Origin: Pseudomonadota bacterium
GTDB lineage: Bacteria; Pseudomonadota; Alphaproteobacteria; Reyranellales; Reyranellaceae
Length of the DNA: 64,000 nucleotides
Assembly: GCA_018240745.1 (NCBI GenBank)
Contig: JAFEFF010000177.1
Coordinates: 1 to 64,000 of the forward strand
Reading direction: 5' to 3'
Shown here: positions 34,994-47,200 of the stretch, in pieces
Position numbering within the stretch: the first letter of the stretch is position 1
Layout of the letters: the number at the start of each line of letters is the position of its first letter
Translations under genes and position numbers: made by a program
Notes under the pieces: model-generated
The model's database searches: none
Told to the model about the DNA's origin: nothing
The model's input: the letters and a program-made list of their open reading frames with translations, nothing else

Positions 34994-35920
34994 ATGGCCG
35001 ACACCATCAATTTCGCGCCCGAGTTCGATGCGCCGATCGACTATATGCGGCGTACGCGCGGCTACTATCTCGCGCTGGGTTACGACAATCCCTATCGCTG
35101 GGCGCACTACACCGACGCGCCCTTCACGCCTCTGAAGAAGCCGCTGAAGGACAGCACGCTGGCGCTGATCACGACCGCGGCGCCCTACCAGCCCGACAAG
35201 GGCGATCAGGGCCCGGGCGCGGCCTACAACGCGGGCGCCAAGTTCTACACGGTCTATTCCGGCGCCACCGCGCACGACCACGACACGCGCATCAGCCACA
35301 TCGGCTACGACCGCAAGCACACCACGGCCACCGACTCCGGCACCTGGTTTCCGCTGCCGCTGATGCGCGAGTTCGCCAACCAGGGGCGCTTCAAGCTGGC
35401 CGCGCGCTTCCACGGTGCGCCGACCAACCGCAGCCAGCGGGTGACGCTCGAGACCGATGCGCCGGAGATCCTGGCGCGCTGCCGGCAGGACCAGGTCGAC
35501 GCAGCACTTCTCGTCCCGACTTGACCCGTCTGCCACCAGACCGTGAGTCTGGTCGCCCGCTATCTGGAACGGAACGGCATCCCGACCATCGTGATGGGAG
35601 CCGCCAAGGACATCGTCGAATGGGCGGGCGTGCCGCGCTTCCTGTTCAGCGACTTCCCGCTCGGCAACTCGGCCGGCAAGCCGCACGAGCCGGACACGCA
35701 GCGCTTCACGCTCGACCTTGCGCTCAAGGTGCTGGAGAGCGCGGTCGGCCCGCGCACGACTGTTCAGAGTCCCCTTCGTTGGAACGAAGATGGCGACTGG
35801 AAGAACGACTACAACAACCTCGCGCGCATGCCGCCCGAGGAAGTCGCCAAGCGCCGCGCCGAGTTCGACAAGGTCAAGCAGACCGCGCTGGAGCAGCGCA
35901 AGAAGGCGGGCGTGGCATGA
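34994..35920 (+). CDS. Selenoprotein of the GrdB/PrdB-related (selenoprotein B) family, in-frame TGA = Sec177
   Basis: Read through the TGA at 35522-35524 this is one 308-residue protein. The N-terminal part (YMRRTRGYYLALGYDNPYRW, TTAAPYQPDKGDQGPGAAYN, RFHGAPTNRSQRVTLETDAP) leads into AALLVPT. The stop codon, PVCHQTVSLVARYLERNGIP and KDIVEWAGVPRFLFSDFPLGN then follow in the same frame. The TGA therefore sits in a U-P-V-C motif (Sec177, Cys180), the redox arrangement of the glycine/sarcosine/betaine reductase selenoprotein B family. A perfect 7-bp hairpin follows 10 bases after the TGA. Neither half would make a complete domain, and the GTG at 35543 that could start the second half lies inside the hairpin loop with no ribosome binding site. 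The substrate in aerobic proteobacteria is not known to me. No clear Shine-Dalgarno precedes ATG 34994. The genes selA, selB, selC and selD are not in the window. Confidence 0.87.
35522..35556 (+). promoter_or_regulatory. UGA (Sec) codon and bacterial SECIS-like hairpin
   Basis: After TGA (35522-35524) the stem ACCAGAC (35535-35541) pairs perfectly with GTCTGGT (35547-35553) around the loop CGTGA. The stem can extend by two more pairs past one mismatch (35532-35533 with 35555-35556). The loop begins 17 bases after the TGA and has a G in its first two positions, which fits my memory of the published consensus for bacterial SECIS elements. SelB would bind here to deliver Sec-tRNA. Confidence 0.8.
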
Positions 35921-35928
35921 GTCTTTCG

Positions 35929-36006
35929 CTGGGGGCGCGCCACTCCAGTGGCGCGTCTTTGTTTGAACCCACCGAAGATCGCGCCACTGGAGTGGCGCGC
36001 CCCCAG
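35929..36006. repeat. Perfect 27-bp inverted repeat upstream of CoA-transferase
   Basis: Arms 35929-35955 and 35980-36006 are exact reverse complements, and each arm contains its own hairpin (CGCCACT CC AGTGGCG). A relative with the same CGCGCCACTCC-GTGGCGC core is at 39376-39442. The right arm ends two bases before the ATG at 36009, so it covers the place where a ribosome binding site should be. Confidence 0.85.
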
Positions 36007-36008
36007 CC

Positions 36009-37202
36009 ATGAGCAAACCCTTCGCCGGCGTGAAGATTCTCGACTTCACGCGTGTCCTCGCCGGGCCCTACGCCTCCTACCAGCTTGCGCTGCTCGGCGC
36101 CGACGTGATCAAGATCGAAAGCCGCGAAGGCGACGACATGCGTTACGGCAATCGCGCGAACGAGTGGGAGAAGCGCGGGCTCGCGGCGCCTTGGGTCGCG
36201 GTCAATGCCGGCAAGCGCTCGATCACATTGGATCTGAAACAACCCAGGGCGATCGAGGTGGTCAAGCGGCTGGTGCCGAAGGTCGACGTGGTGATGGAGA
36301 ACTTCCGGCCCGGCGTCATGGACAAGCTCGGCATCGGTTACGACACATTGAAAGAGATCAATCCGCGCCTGATCTACGCCGCGGTCTCGGGCTTCGGCCA
36401 GGTCGGTCCCGACAGGGCGACGGCGGCGTTCGACGGCATGATCCAGGCGATGTCGGGCCTGATGTCGATCACCGGCTTCCCGTCGAACGGCCCGACGCGC
36501 GTGGGCTTCGCCGGCGCCGACGTGATGTCGGGCTTCACCGCCGCCTTCGGCGTCGCTGCGGCGCTCTACCAGCGGACGCACACCGGCAAGGGCCAGCTCG
36601 TCGACGTCGCCATGATCGACGCCGTGACGGGCTTCCTCGCCCAGCAATTCACCGAGCACATGATGACCGGCCGCGTGCACGAGCAGGCGCAGAACCTCTC
36701 GGTGACCCGCAAGCCGACCGGCAACCTGTTCAAGACCAGGGACGGCTGGATGGTGCTGGCGGTGATGACCGATCCGCAGTTCCAGCGCCTGATGAAGCAG
36801 CTTGGCCGCGAGGACGCGCTCGCCGAGCCGAAGTTCAAGGACTGGCCGACCCGAATCGCCAACAACACGGCGCTGCACCAGATCGTCGAGGAGGCGATGA
36901 AGCAGCGCACCTCGGCGGAATGGGCCGACATCTTCGCCAGGAACGACATCCCGGCCGGCCGCGTGCTCAGCATTCCCGAGACCGTCAAGCTCGACCACTA
37001 CAGCCGGCGCACCATCATGCAGACGGTCGAGACCGAGCACGGCCCGATCAAGGTCGTGGGCTCGGGTTTCCGGATGGAGCACGACGGAGGCTCGATCGAT
37101 CGTCCGCCGGCCAAGCTCGGCCAGCACACCGACGAGGTGCTGGCGGAGGCGGGCTATTCGGCTGCCGAAATCGCCGAAATGCGCAAACAGGCGGTCGTCT
37201 GA
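36009..37202 (+). CDS. Class III CoA-transferase (CaiB/BaiF family)
   Basis: The 397-residue protein shows FAGVKILDFTRVLAGPYASYQLALLGADVIKIESREGDD at the N-terminus, NAGKRSITLDLKQP, YAAVSGFGQVGP, and QLVDVAMIDAV with the likely catalytic Asp. It is a paralogue of the gene at 3509-4714, at about the same length. The acid and donor CoA are unknown. It lies 88 bases after the selenoprotein gene on the same strand. No Shine-Dalgarno is visible because a palindromic repeat abuts the start codon. Confidence 0.88.
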   Translation: MSKPFAGVKILDFTRVLAGPYASYQLALLGADVIKIESREGDDMRYGNRANEWEKRGLAAPWVAVNAGKRSITLDLKQPRAIEVVKRLVPKVDVVMENFRPGVMDKLGIGYDTLKEINPRLIYAAVSGFGQVGPDRATAAFDGMIQAMSGLMSITGFPSNGPTRVGFAGADVMSGFTAAFGVAAALYQRTHTGKGQLVDVAMIDAVTGFLAQQFTEHMMTGRVHEQAQNLSVTRKPTGNLFKTRDGWMVLAVMTDPQFQRLMKQLGREDALAEPKFKDWPTRIANNTALHQIVEEAMKQRTSAEWADIFARNDIPAGRVLSIPETVKLDHYSRRTIMQTVETEHGPIKVVGSGFRMEHDGGSIDRPPAKLGQHTDEVLAEAGYSAAEIAEMRKQAVV

Positions 37203-37244
37203 TCCGGGTTTTGCTTCCGGGAAATTCCCGCTAGACTGAAGGCG

Positions 37245-37355
37245 TCCAAGGGGGGCCTCGTCAGGAGGCTGAGATACCGACGGGCCGCCATTACGAGACG
37301 ATGGCCAGCGCGGTGACCCTTTGAACCTGATCCGGGTCATGCCGGCGAAGGGAAC
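37245..37355 (+). promoter_or_regulatory. TPP riboswitch (thi box)
   Basis: The conserved blocks of the thiamine pyrophosphate aptamer are all present and in order: GGGGGGCC (37249-37256), GGCTGAGAT (37267-37275), ACCCTTTGAACCTGATC (37316-37332), and GGGTCATGCCGGCGAAGGGAA (37334-37354, the last arm). It ends 65 bases before the thiC ATG, whose GGGAGAT ribosome binding site could be sequestered when TPP is bound. Confidence 0.95.
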
Positions 37356-37401
37356 GGATATCTCCTTTGCGCGACACACCGGGTCTCCTTCTGTCGTTTA
37401 G

Positions 37402-39231
<1,830 letters not shown>

Positions 39232-39314
39232 GTCACGAATCTGGCGCCCGCAACGGGGGTCATTGCGGGCAATGACCCCTCGTTTTGCTGCGTGTTTGCA
39301 GGCATTTTTTCCGA

Positions 39315-39354
39315 GCCAATGCCCGTAATAGGTGTTCGGCGCGTGATCATGCAG
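39315..39354. repeat. 40-bp conserved intergenic motif, copy B
   Basis: 33 of 40 bases are identical to 3241-3280, including TAATAGGTGTTC and the flanking ATGCCC/TTGCCC and ATGCAG/GTGCAG words. It lies 83 bases after the thiC stop. Confidence 0.6.
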
Positions 39355-39375
39355 TATCGCGCGCGTGATGATGCT

Positions 39376-39442
39376 CATCGGACCGCGCCACTCCCGTGGC
39401 GCTCATGATTTCCGAGCGCCACGGGAGTGGCGCGGCCCGATG
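39376..39442. repeat. 29-bp inverted repeat (one mismatch)
   Basis: Arms 39376-39404 and 39414-39442 pair except at one position. The core CGCGCCACTCCCGTGGCGC is the same family as the repeat at 35929-36006, with one base changed in the loop of each arm. Confidence 0.8.
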
Positions 39443-39735
39443 AAGGTGTTTTTCACCGGGTGGGATATCGGTGGATTCGTGGACTCCTGGCCCGAATCCC
39501 TTGTGCCATCGGCATCCAACCGGTCCACATCCGAGTGGACTCTTGTGGACTCCCGCCAAGGGCGATGGTTGATCCCGGCACGACAGCGTTCGGGTTCCTC
39601 CTCCGGCACCTTCTTGGAGGTTCGGCGTTACAGGCCCGTCCGACGCCGACCTTGCCCCTGCCGCGCCGACGGGGGAGACTCCGACGGCTCCTTACGTACT
39701 ACGGGGACAGGATTGGCTTGGGGGCGTGCGGTTAG

Positions 39736-41034
39736 ATGACAAGGCTAAGAACCCTACTAGGGATTGGGGTGGGGATCGCCATTGTCGTGGGCGCCGGCTG
39801 GTACATCACGACCCATCGTTCGAGCACACCGTCGCAGGCCGGCGGCGGTCGCTTTGCCGCAAACCAGGCGACGCCGGTCGGCATTGCCGCCGCGGTCAAG
39901 GCTGACGTCCCGATCGTCATCAAGGCGCTCGGCACCGTGACCCCACTCGCGACCGTGACGGTCAAGACCCAGATCACCGGCCAGTTGGTGCAGGTCGCCT
40001 TCACCGAAGGCCAGGCGGTCAAGAAGGACGACCTCCTCGCCATGGTCGATCCGCGTCCCTACGAAGTGGCCGTGCAGAATGCCGAGGGCGTGCTCGGCAA
40101 GGATCAGGCGCTGCTCAAGAACGCCCAGATCGACCTGCAGCGCTACAAGACCCTGGTCGCCCAGGACTCGATCGCCCGCCAGCAGTACGACACGCAGGCG
40201 GCGTTGGTGCGCCAGTACGAGGCACAGATCGTCACCGACCAGGCCGGCGTCGACGCCGCCAAGCTCAATCTCGTCTACACGCGGATCATCGCACCGGTGA
40301 ACGGCCGCATCGGCCTGCGCCTGGTCGATCCCGGCAACTACGTCACCATGGGCGACGCGACCGGCATCTGCGTCATCACCCAGATGCAGCCGATGTCGGT
40401 GCTGTTCACCATCCCCGAGGATATGCTGCCGCAGGTCCGCCAGCGGCTCCGCGATGGCGCCAAGTTGCCGGTGACGGCGCTCGATCGGGCGCAGATGAAC
40501 CAGCTCGCGCAGGGCACGGTCAGCACGACCGACAACCAGATCGACACGACCACCGGCACGGTCAAGCTGCGCGCCATCTTCGACAATGCCGACGAGGCGC
40601 TGTTCCCCAACCAGTTCGTCAATGTGCGGCTGCTCGCCGACACCGTGAAGGACGCGATCACCGTCCCGGTCGCCGCGGTCCAGCGCGGCCAGCCCGGCAC
40701 CTTCGTCTATTTCGTGAAGGCCGACGACACGGTCGGCATCCGCGTCATCGAGACCGGCGCGAGCGACGGCGAGAAGATCGCCATCACCAAGGGCCTCGCG
40801 GTCGGCGACGAGGTGGTGGTCGACGGCGTCGACCGGTTGCGCGACGGCGCCAAGATCCGCCGGCCGGGCCGGCAGCCCGGCGGACGGCCGGTCGCGGCCG
40901 CACCGGACGGCGGCGCGGCGAAGGCCGACGGGGCCAGGCCGCAGGGGCAGCGGCAGGACGGTGGGGACCGACAGGGGGCAGGCGGCGAGCAGCGTGGCGG
41001 CGCGAGCCGGACACCCGCTCAGACCAACCAGTAG
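39736..41034 (+). CDS. mdtA: RND efflux periplasmic adaptor (MdtA-like)
   Basis: The 432-residue membrane-fusion protein has an N-terminal anchor helix ([18 protein letters not shown]) and a lipoyl half-motif ([37 protein letters not shown]). A coiled hairpin spans about residues 110-180, the second lipoyl half is [26 protein letters not shown], and beta-barrel and membrane-proximal domains follow. The last 60 residues are a Gly/Gln/Arg-rich low-complexity tail. It links the inner-membrane pump to the outer-membrane channel encoded downstream. No clear Shine-Dalgarno is seen. The gap to the permease gene is 13 bases. Confidence 0.9.
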   Translation: MTRLRTLLGIGVGIAIVVGAGWYITTHRSSTPSQAGGGRFAANQATPVGIAAAVKADVPIVIKALGTVTPLATVTVKTQITGQLVQVAFTEGQAVKKDDLLAMVDPRPYEVAVQNAEGVLGKDQALLKNAQIDLQRYKTLVAQDSIARQQYDTQAALVRQYEAQIVTDQAGVDAAKLNLVYTRIIAPVNGRIGLRLVDPGNYVTMGDATGICVITQMQPMSVLFTIPEDMLPQVRQRLRDGAKLPVTALDRAQMNQLAQGTVSTTDNQIDTTTGTVKLRAIFDNADEALFPNQFVNVRLLADTVKDAITVPVAAVQRGQPGTFVYFVKADDTVGIRVIETGASDGEKIAITKGLAVGDEVVVDGVDRLRDGAKIRRPGRQPGGRPVAAAPDGGAAKADGARPQGQRQDGGDRQGAGGEQRGGASRTPAQTNQ

Positions 41035-41047
41035 TCCCGACCGCGAC

Positions 41048-44000
41048 ATGAATCCGTCGCGGATATTCATCGAACGTCCGGTCGGCACGTCGCTGCTGAT
41101 GGTGGCGATCATGATGGTCGGCCTGATCGCCTACCGGTTCCTGCCGCTGGCGGCGCTGCCCGAGGTCGACTACCCGACGATCCGCGTGCAGACGCTCTAT
41201 CCCGGCGCCGGACCGGAGGTCATGACCTCGTCGATCACCGCGCCGCTCGAGCGCCAGTTCGGCCAGATGCCCGGCCTGAACCAGATGACCTCGACCAGCT
41301 CGGCGGGCGCGTCGGCGATCACCCTGCAGTTCGACCTCAAGCTCTCGATCGACATCGCCGAGCAGCAGGTGCAGGCGGCGATCAACGCGGCCGGCAACCT
41401 GCTGCCGGCCGACCTGCCGGCGCCGCCGACCTACGCCAAGGTCAATCCGGCCGACGCGCCGATCCTGACCCTCGCCGTCACCTCCAGGACCGACCCGCTG
41501 ACCAAGGTCCACGACATGGTCGACACGCGGCTGGCGCAGAAGATCGCGCAGTTGCCCGGCGTCGGCCTGGTGAGCCTGGAGGGCGGCCAGAAGCCCGGCT
41601 TCCGCATCCGCGCCAACCCGACGGCCCTTGCCGCCTACGGCCTCAACGTCGACGACCTGCGCACCACCATCGCCAACGCCAACGTCAACACGCCCAAGGG
41701 CAACTTCGACGGGCCGAGCCGCGCCTACACCATCAACGCCAACGACCAGATCACCGACCCCGAGATGTTCAACGACGTGGTGGTGGCCTACCGCAACGGC
41801 GCGCCGGTCCGCATCCGCGATGTCGCCACCATCGCCGCGACCCGGGAGAACAACAAGATCGAGGCCTGGGTGAACTCGACCCAGGCGGTGATCATCAACG
41901 TCCAGCGCCAGCCGGGCGCCAACGTGATCGCCGTGGTCGACAGCATCAAGACCCTGCTGCCGACCCTGCGCGAGACCCTGCCGCCGTCGTTCGATGTCCA
42001 GGTGCTGACCGACCGCACGCTCACCATCCGCGCCTCGGTTCACGACGTGCAGATCGAGCTCTCCTTCGCCGTGCTGCTGGTCGTGGCGGTGATCTTCCTG
42101 TTCCTGGGCGACTGGCGGGCCACCATCATCCCCAGCCTGTCGGTGCCGCTGTCGCTGGTCGGCACGCTGGCGGTGATGTACCTCGCGGGCTTCTCGCTCA
42201 ACAACCTGTCGATCATGGCGCTGACCATCGCCACCGGCTTCGTGGTCGACGACGCGATCGTGATGATCGAGAACATCGCCCGCTACATCGAGGAGGGCGA
42301 GGACCCGTTCGAGGCCGCCCTCAAAGGCTCGGCGCAGATCGCCTTCACGGTGGTGTCGCTGACGGTGTCGCTGATCGCGGTGCTGATCCCGCTCCTGTTC
42401 ATGGGCGACGTGGTCGGCCGGCTGTTCAGCGAGTTTGCGGTGACGCTGTCGGTCACCATCCTGATCTCGGCGGTGGTGTCGCTCACGCTGGTGCCGATGA
42501 TGTGCGCCCAGCTGCTGCGCCAGCGCCGCATCCCGGACGGGCAGGAGCGCCAGCAGGCCGAGGCGCTGGGCGCCCGCTGGTTCAACCGGATGATCGGCTG
42601 GTACGACAGCGGCCTGGTCGTGGTGTTCCGCCATCAGACCCTGACCCTGATCGTCGCCGTCGCCACCGTCGTGCTGACGGTGGTCCTCTATGTCGTCATC
42701 CCCAAGGGCTTCTTCCCGGTCCAGGACAACGGCCTGATCCAGGCCATTACCGAGGCGCCGCAGAGCGTCTCGTTCGAGTCGATGCGGGAACGCCAGCGCA
42801 AGCTGGTCGACGTCATCCTGAACGACCCCGAGGTCGAGAGCCTGAGCTCGTTCGTCGGCGTCGACGGCACCAACCCGACGCTCAACTCGGGGCGCCTGCT
42901 GATCAACCTCAAGCCGCGCGACGAGCGCCGTTCGACCGCGAGCCAGATCATCCGCCGCCTGCAGCGCGAGACCCGGGCGCTCGCGGGCATCACCCTCTAC
43001 ATGCAGCCGTCGCAGGACCTGACGATCGATTCGACGGTCAGCCGCACCCAGTACCAGTTCGTGCTGGAAAGCCCCAATCCCGACGACTTCAACACCTGGG
43101 TGCCGCGCCTGATGGACCGCATGGCGCGGATCCCGCAGATCACCGACATCGCCACCGAGCTGCAGAACAGGGGCCTGGCGATGTACATCCGGATCGATCG
43201 CGATGCCGCGGCGCGCTTCGGCATCACCGCGGCGACGGTCGACAACCTTCTGTACGACGCATTCGGCCAGCGCATCGTCTCGACCGTCTATACCCAGTCG
43301 AACCAGTACCGCGTGATCTACGAGGTCGAGCCGAAGATGGCCGAGAGCCTCGACTCGCTCTACAGCCTCTATCTGCCGAGCTCGACCAGCGGCAAGCAGG
43401 TACCGCTGTCGGCGATTGCCACCTTCGAGCAGCGCACCGCGCCGCTCCGTATCGATCGGCTCAGCCAGTTCCCCTCCACCATCGTGTCGTTCAATCTGGC
43501 GGAGGGCGCGTCGCTCGGCGACGCGGTCGACGCCATCACCAGGGCGCAGAAGGAGATCGGCATGCCGCGCTCGATCCAGACGCGGTTCCAGGGCGCGGCG
43601 CTCGCCTTCCAGAAGGCGCTCGACAGCCAGTTGATGTTGATCCTGGCGGCGATCGTCACGGTCTACATCGTGCTGGGCGTGCTCTACGAGAGCTACATCC
43701 ATCCGGTCACGATCCTGTCGACCCTGCCGTCGGCCGGCATCGGCGCGCTGCTGGCGCTGATGATGGCCGGCCAGGACCTGAGCGTGGTGGCGATCATCGG
43801 CATCGTGCTGCTGATCGGCATCGTCAAGAAGAACGCGATCATGATGATCGACTTCGCGCTGGAGGCCGAGCGCCACGAGGGCAAGCCGCCGCAGGAGGCG
43901 ATCCATCAGGCCTGCCTGCTGCGCTTCCGGCCGATTCTGATGACGACGATCTCCGCGCTGGTCGGCGCGCTGCCGCTGATGCTGGGCACCGGCACCGGCT

Positions 44001-44215
44001 CGGAGCTGCGCCATCCGCTCGGCCTCACCATCGTCGGCGGCCTGATCGTCAGCCAGATGCTGACGCTGTTCACCACGCCGGTGATCTATCTCGCCTTCGA
44101 CCGGGTCGGCCGTCGCCTGCGCGGCGTGCCGCTCGACACGCCGGCCTATCCGCTGCCGGCCGCCCGGGGCGACGCGCCGAGCCCGGGTGAGCTGCCGGAG
44201 AGCTACCAGCCGTGA
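41048..44215 (+). CDS. mdtB: RND multidrug efflux permease (MdtB-like)
   Basis: The 1055-residue inner-membrane pump starts [25 protein letters not shown]. It has 12 helices in two repeats, each with a large periplasmic loop. TM4 carries the proton-relay DD in [14 protein letters not shown], and the second half has [21 protein letters not shown]. Sequence around [14 protein letters not shown] and the pairing with a second RND gene fit MdtB, which works as a heterotrimer with MdtC. The stop overlaps the start of the next gene (TGATG). Confidence 0.92.
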   Translation: MNPSRIFIERPVGTSLLMVAIMMVGLIAYRFLPLAALPEVDYPTIRVQTLYPGAGPEVMTSSITAPLERQFGQMPGLNQMTSTSSAGASAITLQFDLKLSIDIAEQQVQAAINAAGNLLPADLPAPPTYAKVNPADAPILTLAVTSRTDPLTKVHDMVDTRLAQKIAQLPGVGLVSLEGGQKPGFRIRANPTALAAYGLNVDDLRTTIANANVNTPKGNFDGPSRAYTINANDQITDPEMFNDVVVAYRNGAPVRIRDVATIAATRENNKIEAWVNSTQAVIINVQRQPGANVIAVVDSIKTLLPTLRETLPPSFDVQVLTDRTLTIRASVHDVQIELSFAVLLVVAVIFLFLGDWRATIIPSLSVPLSLVGTLAVMYLAGFSLNNLSIMALTIATGFVVDDAIVMIENIARYIEEGEDPFEAALKGSAQIAFTVVSLTVSLIAVLIPLLFMGDVVGRLFSEFAVTLSVTILISAVVSLTLVPMMCAQLLRQRRIPDGQERQQAEALGARWFNRMIGWYDSGLVVVFRHQTLTLIVAVATVVLTVVLYVVIPKGFFPVQDNGLIQAITEAPQSVSFESMRERQRKLVDVILNDPEVESLSSFVGVDGTNPTLNSGRLLINLKPRDERRSTASQIIRRLQRETRALAGITLYMQPSQDLTIDSTVSRTQYQFVLESPNPDDFNTWVPRLMDRMARIPQITDIATELQNRGLAMYIRIDRDAAARFGITAATVDNLLYDAFGQRIVSTVYTQSNQYRVIYEVEPKMAESLDSLYSLYLPSSTSGKQVPLSAIATFEQRTAPLRIDRLSQFPSTIVSFNLAEGASLGDAVDAITRAQKEIGMPRSIQTRFQGAALAFQKALDSQLMLILAAIVTVYIVLGVLYESYIHPVTILSTLPSAGIGALLALMMAGQDLSVVAIIGIVLLIGIVKKNAIMMIDFALEAERHEGKPPQEAIHQACLLRFRPILMTTISALVGALPLMLGTGTGSELRHPLGLTIVGGLIVSQMLTLFTTPVIYLAFDRVGRRLRGVPLDTPAYPLPAARGDAPSPGELPESYQP

Positions 44216-47200
44216 TGAGCTTGTCGTCCCCGTTCATCGCCCGGCCGGTGGCGACGACGCTGCTCACCCTGGGCGTGCTGCTGGCCGGCATCCTGGGGTT
44301 CGTGAAGCTGCCGGTGGCGCCGCTGCCGCACGTCGACTTCCCGACCATCCTGGTGACCGCCAGCCTGCCGGGGGCCTCGCCCGACACGGTGGCGACCAGC
44401 GTCACCACGCCGCTCGAGCGGCGGCTGGGCGCGATCGCCGGCGTCAGCGAGATCACCTCGACCAGCACGGTCGGCAACGCCCGCATCGTCCTCCAGTTCG
44501 ACCTGTCGCGCTCGATCGACGGCGCGGCGCGCGACGTGCAGGCGGCGATCAACGCCGCCCGCGTCGACCTGCCGACCGACCTGCGCGCCAATCCGCAATA
44601 CCGCAAGGTCAACCCGGCCGATGCGCCGGCCCTGATCCTGGCGCTCACCTCCGAGACGCTCGGCCAGGGCCGCCTCTACGATGCCGCGTCCAACGTGCTG
44701 CAGCAGAAGCTCAGCCAGGTGAGCGGCGTCGGCCAGGTCACGCTGGGCGGCAGCTCGCTGCCGGCGGTGCGGGTCGAGATCAACCCGACCGCGCTGAACA
44801 AGTACCGGATCGGCCTCGAAAGCGTGCGCGCCGCCCTCGCCGCCGCCAACGCCAACTCGCCCAAGGGCGCGCTCGATGTCGGCGACCGGCGCTGGCAGAT
44901 CTACACCAACGACCAGTCGCGCACCGCCGCCGAGTACCGGCCGCTGATCATCGCCTGGCGCAACGGCGCGCCGGTGCGGCTGTCGGACGTCGCCGAGGTG
45001 ATCGACGCCACCGAGGATATCCGCAACGAAGGCCAGGCCAACGGCAAGCGCTCGGTGCTGTGCATCATCTACCTGCAGCCCAACGCCAACATCATCGAGA
45101 CCGTCGACCAGGTGAAGGCGCTGCTGCCCGACCTGCAGGCGGCGCTGCCCAACGATGTCGACCTGATGGTGGCGTCCGACCGCACCACCACCATCCGCGC
45201 CTCGCTCAAGGAGGTCGAGCACGCGCTGACCGCCAGCGTGATCCTGGTGGTGCTGGTGACCTTCGCATTCCTGCGCTCGCTCCGTGCCGGCGTGGTGCCG
45301 TCGGTCGCCGTGCCGGTGTCTCTGGTCGGCACGTTCGGCGTCATGTACCTGATGGGCTACAGCCTGAACAACCTGTCGCTGATGGCGATGGCGATCGCCG
45401 CCGGCTTCGTCGTCGACGATGCGATCCTCGTGCTCGAGAACATCCAGCGCCACATCGAGCAGGGCATGCCGCGCAGGCAGGCGGCGCTGCTCGGTGCGCG
45501 CGAGGTCGGCTTCACCGTGGTGTCCATGAGCCTGTCGCTGATCGCGGTGTTCATCCCGATCCTGCTGATGGGCGGCATCGTCGGCCGCCTGTTCCGCGAG
45601 TTCGCGGTCACGCTGTCGATCGCGATCGTGATCTCGATGATCGTCTCTCTCACCACCACGCCGATGATGTGCGCCTACATCCTGAAGCCGCCCCGCGGCG
45701 AGGGTGAGGGGGAGCGGCCGCCGGGACGGCTGGCGCGCATCGCCGAGCGCATGTTCGATGGAGTGCAGGCCTTCTATGGGCGCACGCTGCGTGTGGTCCT
45801 CGACCATCCGCGGCTGACCATGATCGTGTTCATGGGCACGATCATCCTCAACATCTTCCTGTACGTGGAGATTCCCAAGGGCTTCTTCCCGCAGCAGGAC
45901 ACCGGCCGCATCATCGGCGGCATCCGTGCCGACCAGAGCATCTCCTTCCAGTCGATGCGGCGGAAGTTCCGCCAGTTCGTGGGCATCATCCGCGACGATC
46001 CGGCGGTCGCCAACGTGGTCGGCTTCACCGGGGGCTTCCAGACCAACTCCGGCTTCCTGTTCGCGACGCTGAAGCCGCTCGGCGACCGCAAGGCCAGCGC
46101 CGATCAGGTGATCGCGCGCCTCAGGCCCAGGCTCGCCCAGGTGCCCGGCGCCAACGTATTCCTGCAGGCGGTGCAGGACATCCGGGCCGGCGGCCGCCAG
46201 GGCAACGCGCAGTTCCAGTTCACGCTGCAGAGCGATTCGCTCGCCGACCTCTACGCCTGGGGGCCGACGCTCACCGAGGCGCTGCGCAAGGACACGTCGG
46301 TCATCACCGACGTCGATTCGGACCAGCAGCAGCACGGGCTGCAGGTCGATCTGACGATCGACCGCGACGCGGCGGCGCGGCTCAACGTGTCGTCGCGCGC
46401 CATCTCGTCGACCCTGTACGACGCCTTCGGGCAGCGCCAGGTCTCGACGATCTACAACGCGCTGAACCAGTACCACGTCGTCATGGAGGTTTCGCCCGAG
46501 TACTGGGAGAATCCCGAGTCGCTGAAGGACATCTATGTCAGCACCTCGGGCGGCGCGATCAGCGGCGCCCAGGCGACCGCCGGCGTGGTGAACACGGCGC
46601 CGCCCAGCCAGACGCCCAAGACCGCCGCCCTGACCGGCGTCGGCGCGACCCTGCTCGATCCCAGCCAGGCGGTGCGCAACCAGCGGACCAACGCCATCGC
46701 AGTGAGCGGCCGCGGCAGCGCCTCGACCGGCGCGGCGGTCAGCACGACGCCCGAGACGATGATCCCGCTGTCGGCGGTGACGAACTACCGGTTCGGCACC
46801 ACGCCGCTCGGCGTCAACCATCAGGGCCTGTTCGTTGCCAGCACGGTCTCGTTCAACCTCACCATCGGCAAGACGCTGAGCGACGCCGTCACCTACGTCA
46901 ACGACACGATGCGCGACATCGGCATGCCCGCCACCATCCACGGCTCGTTCCAGGGAACCGCGCGCGCCTTCCAGCAGTCGCTCGACAGCCAGATCCTGGT
47001 CGTGCTGGCGGCGCTGGCGGCGATCTACATCGTGCTCGGCGTGCTGTACGAGAGCTACATCCACCCGATCACGATCCTGTCCACGCTGCCGTCGGCCGGC
47101 ATCGGCGCGCTGCTGGCGTTGCAGCTCACCGGCATGGAGTTCAGCATCATCGCCATGATCGGCGTGCTGCTGCTGGTCGGCATCGTCAAGAAGAACGCGA

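Larger units (their letters stand above)
39232..39735. other. Intergenic, 504 bp, repeats but no gene
   Basis: The gap between thiC and the efflux operon holds the second copy of the 40-bp motif (39315-39354) and a near-perfect inverted repeat (39376-39442). It also has GTGGACTC words at 39480, 39535 and 39547. The promoter of the efflux operon should be in the right half, but I see no clear -35/-10 pair. No frame reads like a protein. Confidence 0.6.

Noticed and set aside
35543..35920. A separate 125-residue gene starting at GTG 35543
   Set aside because: It has no ribosome binding site, starts inside the hairpin loop, and continues the upstream frame across one TGA. It is better read as the C-terminal part of the selenoprotein.
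39232..39735. A tRNA or rRNA gene in the largest gene-free gap
   Set aside because: No cloverleaf, T-arm consensus or CCA end was found; only repeats are visible.
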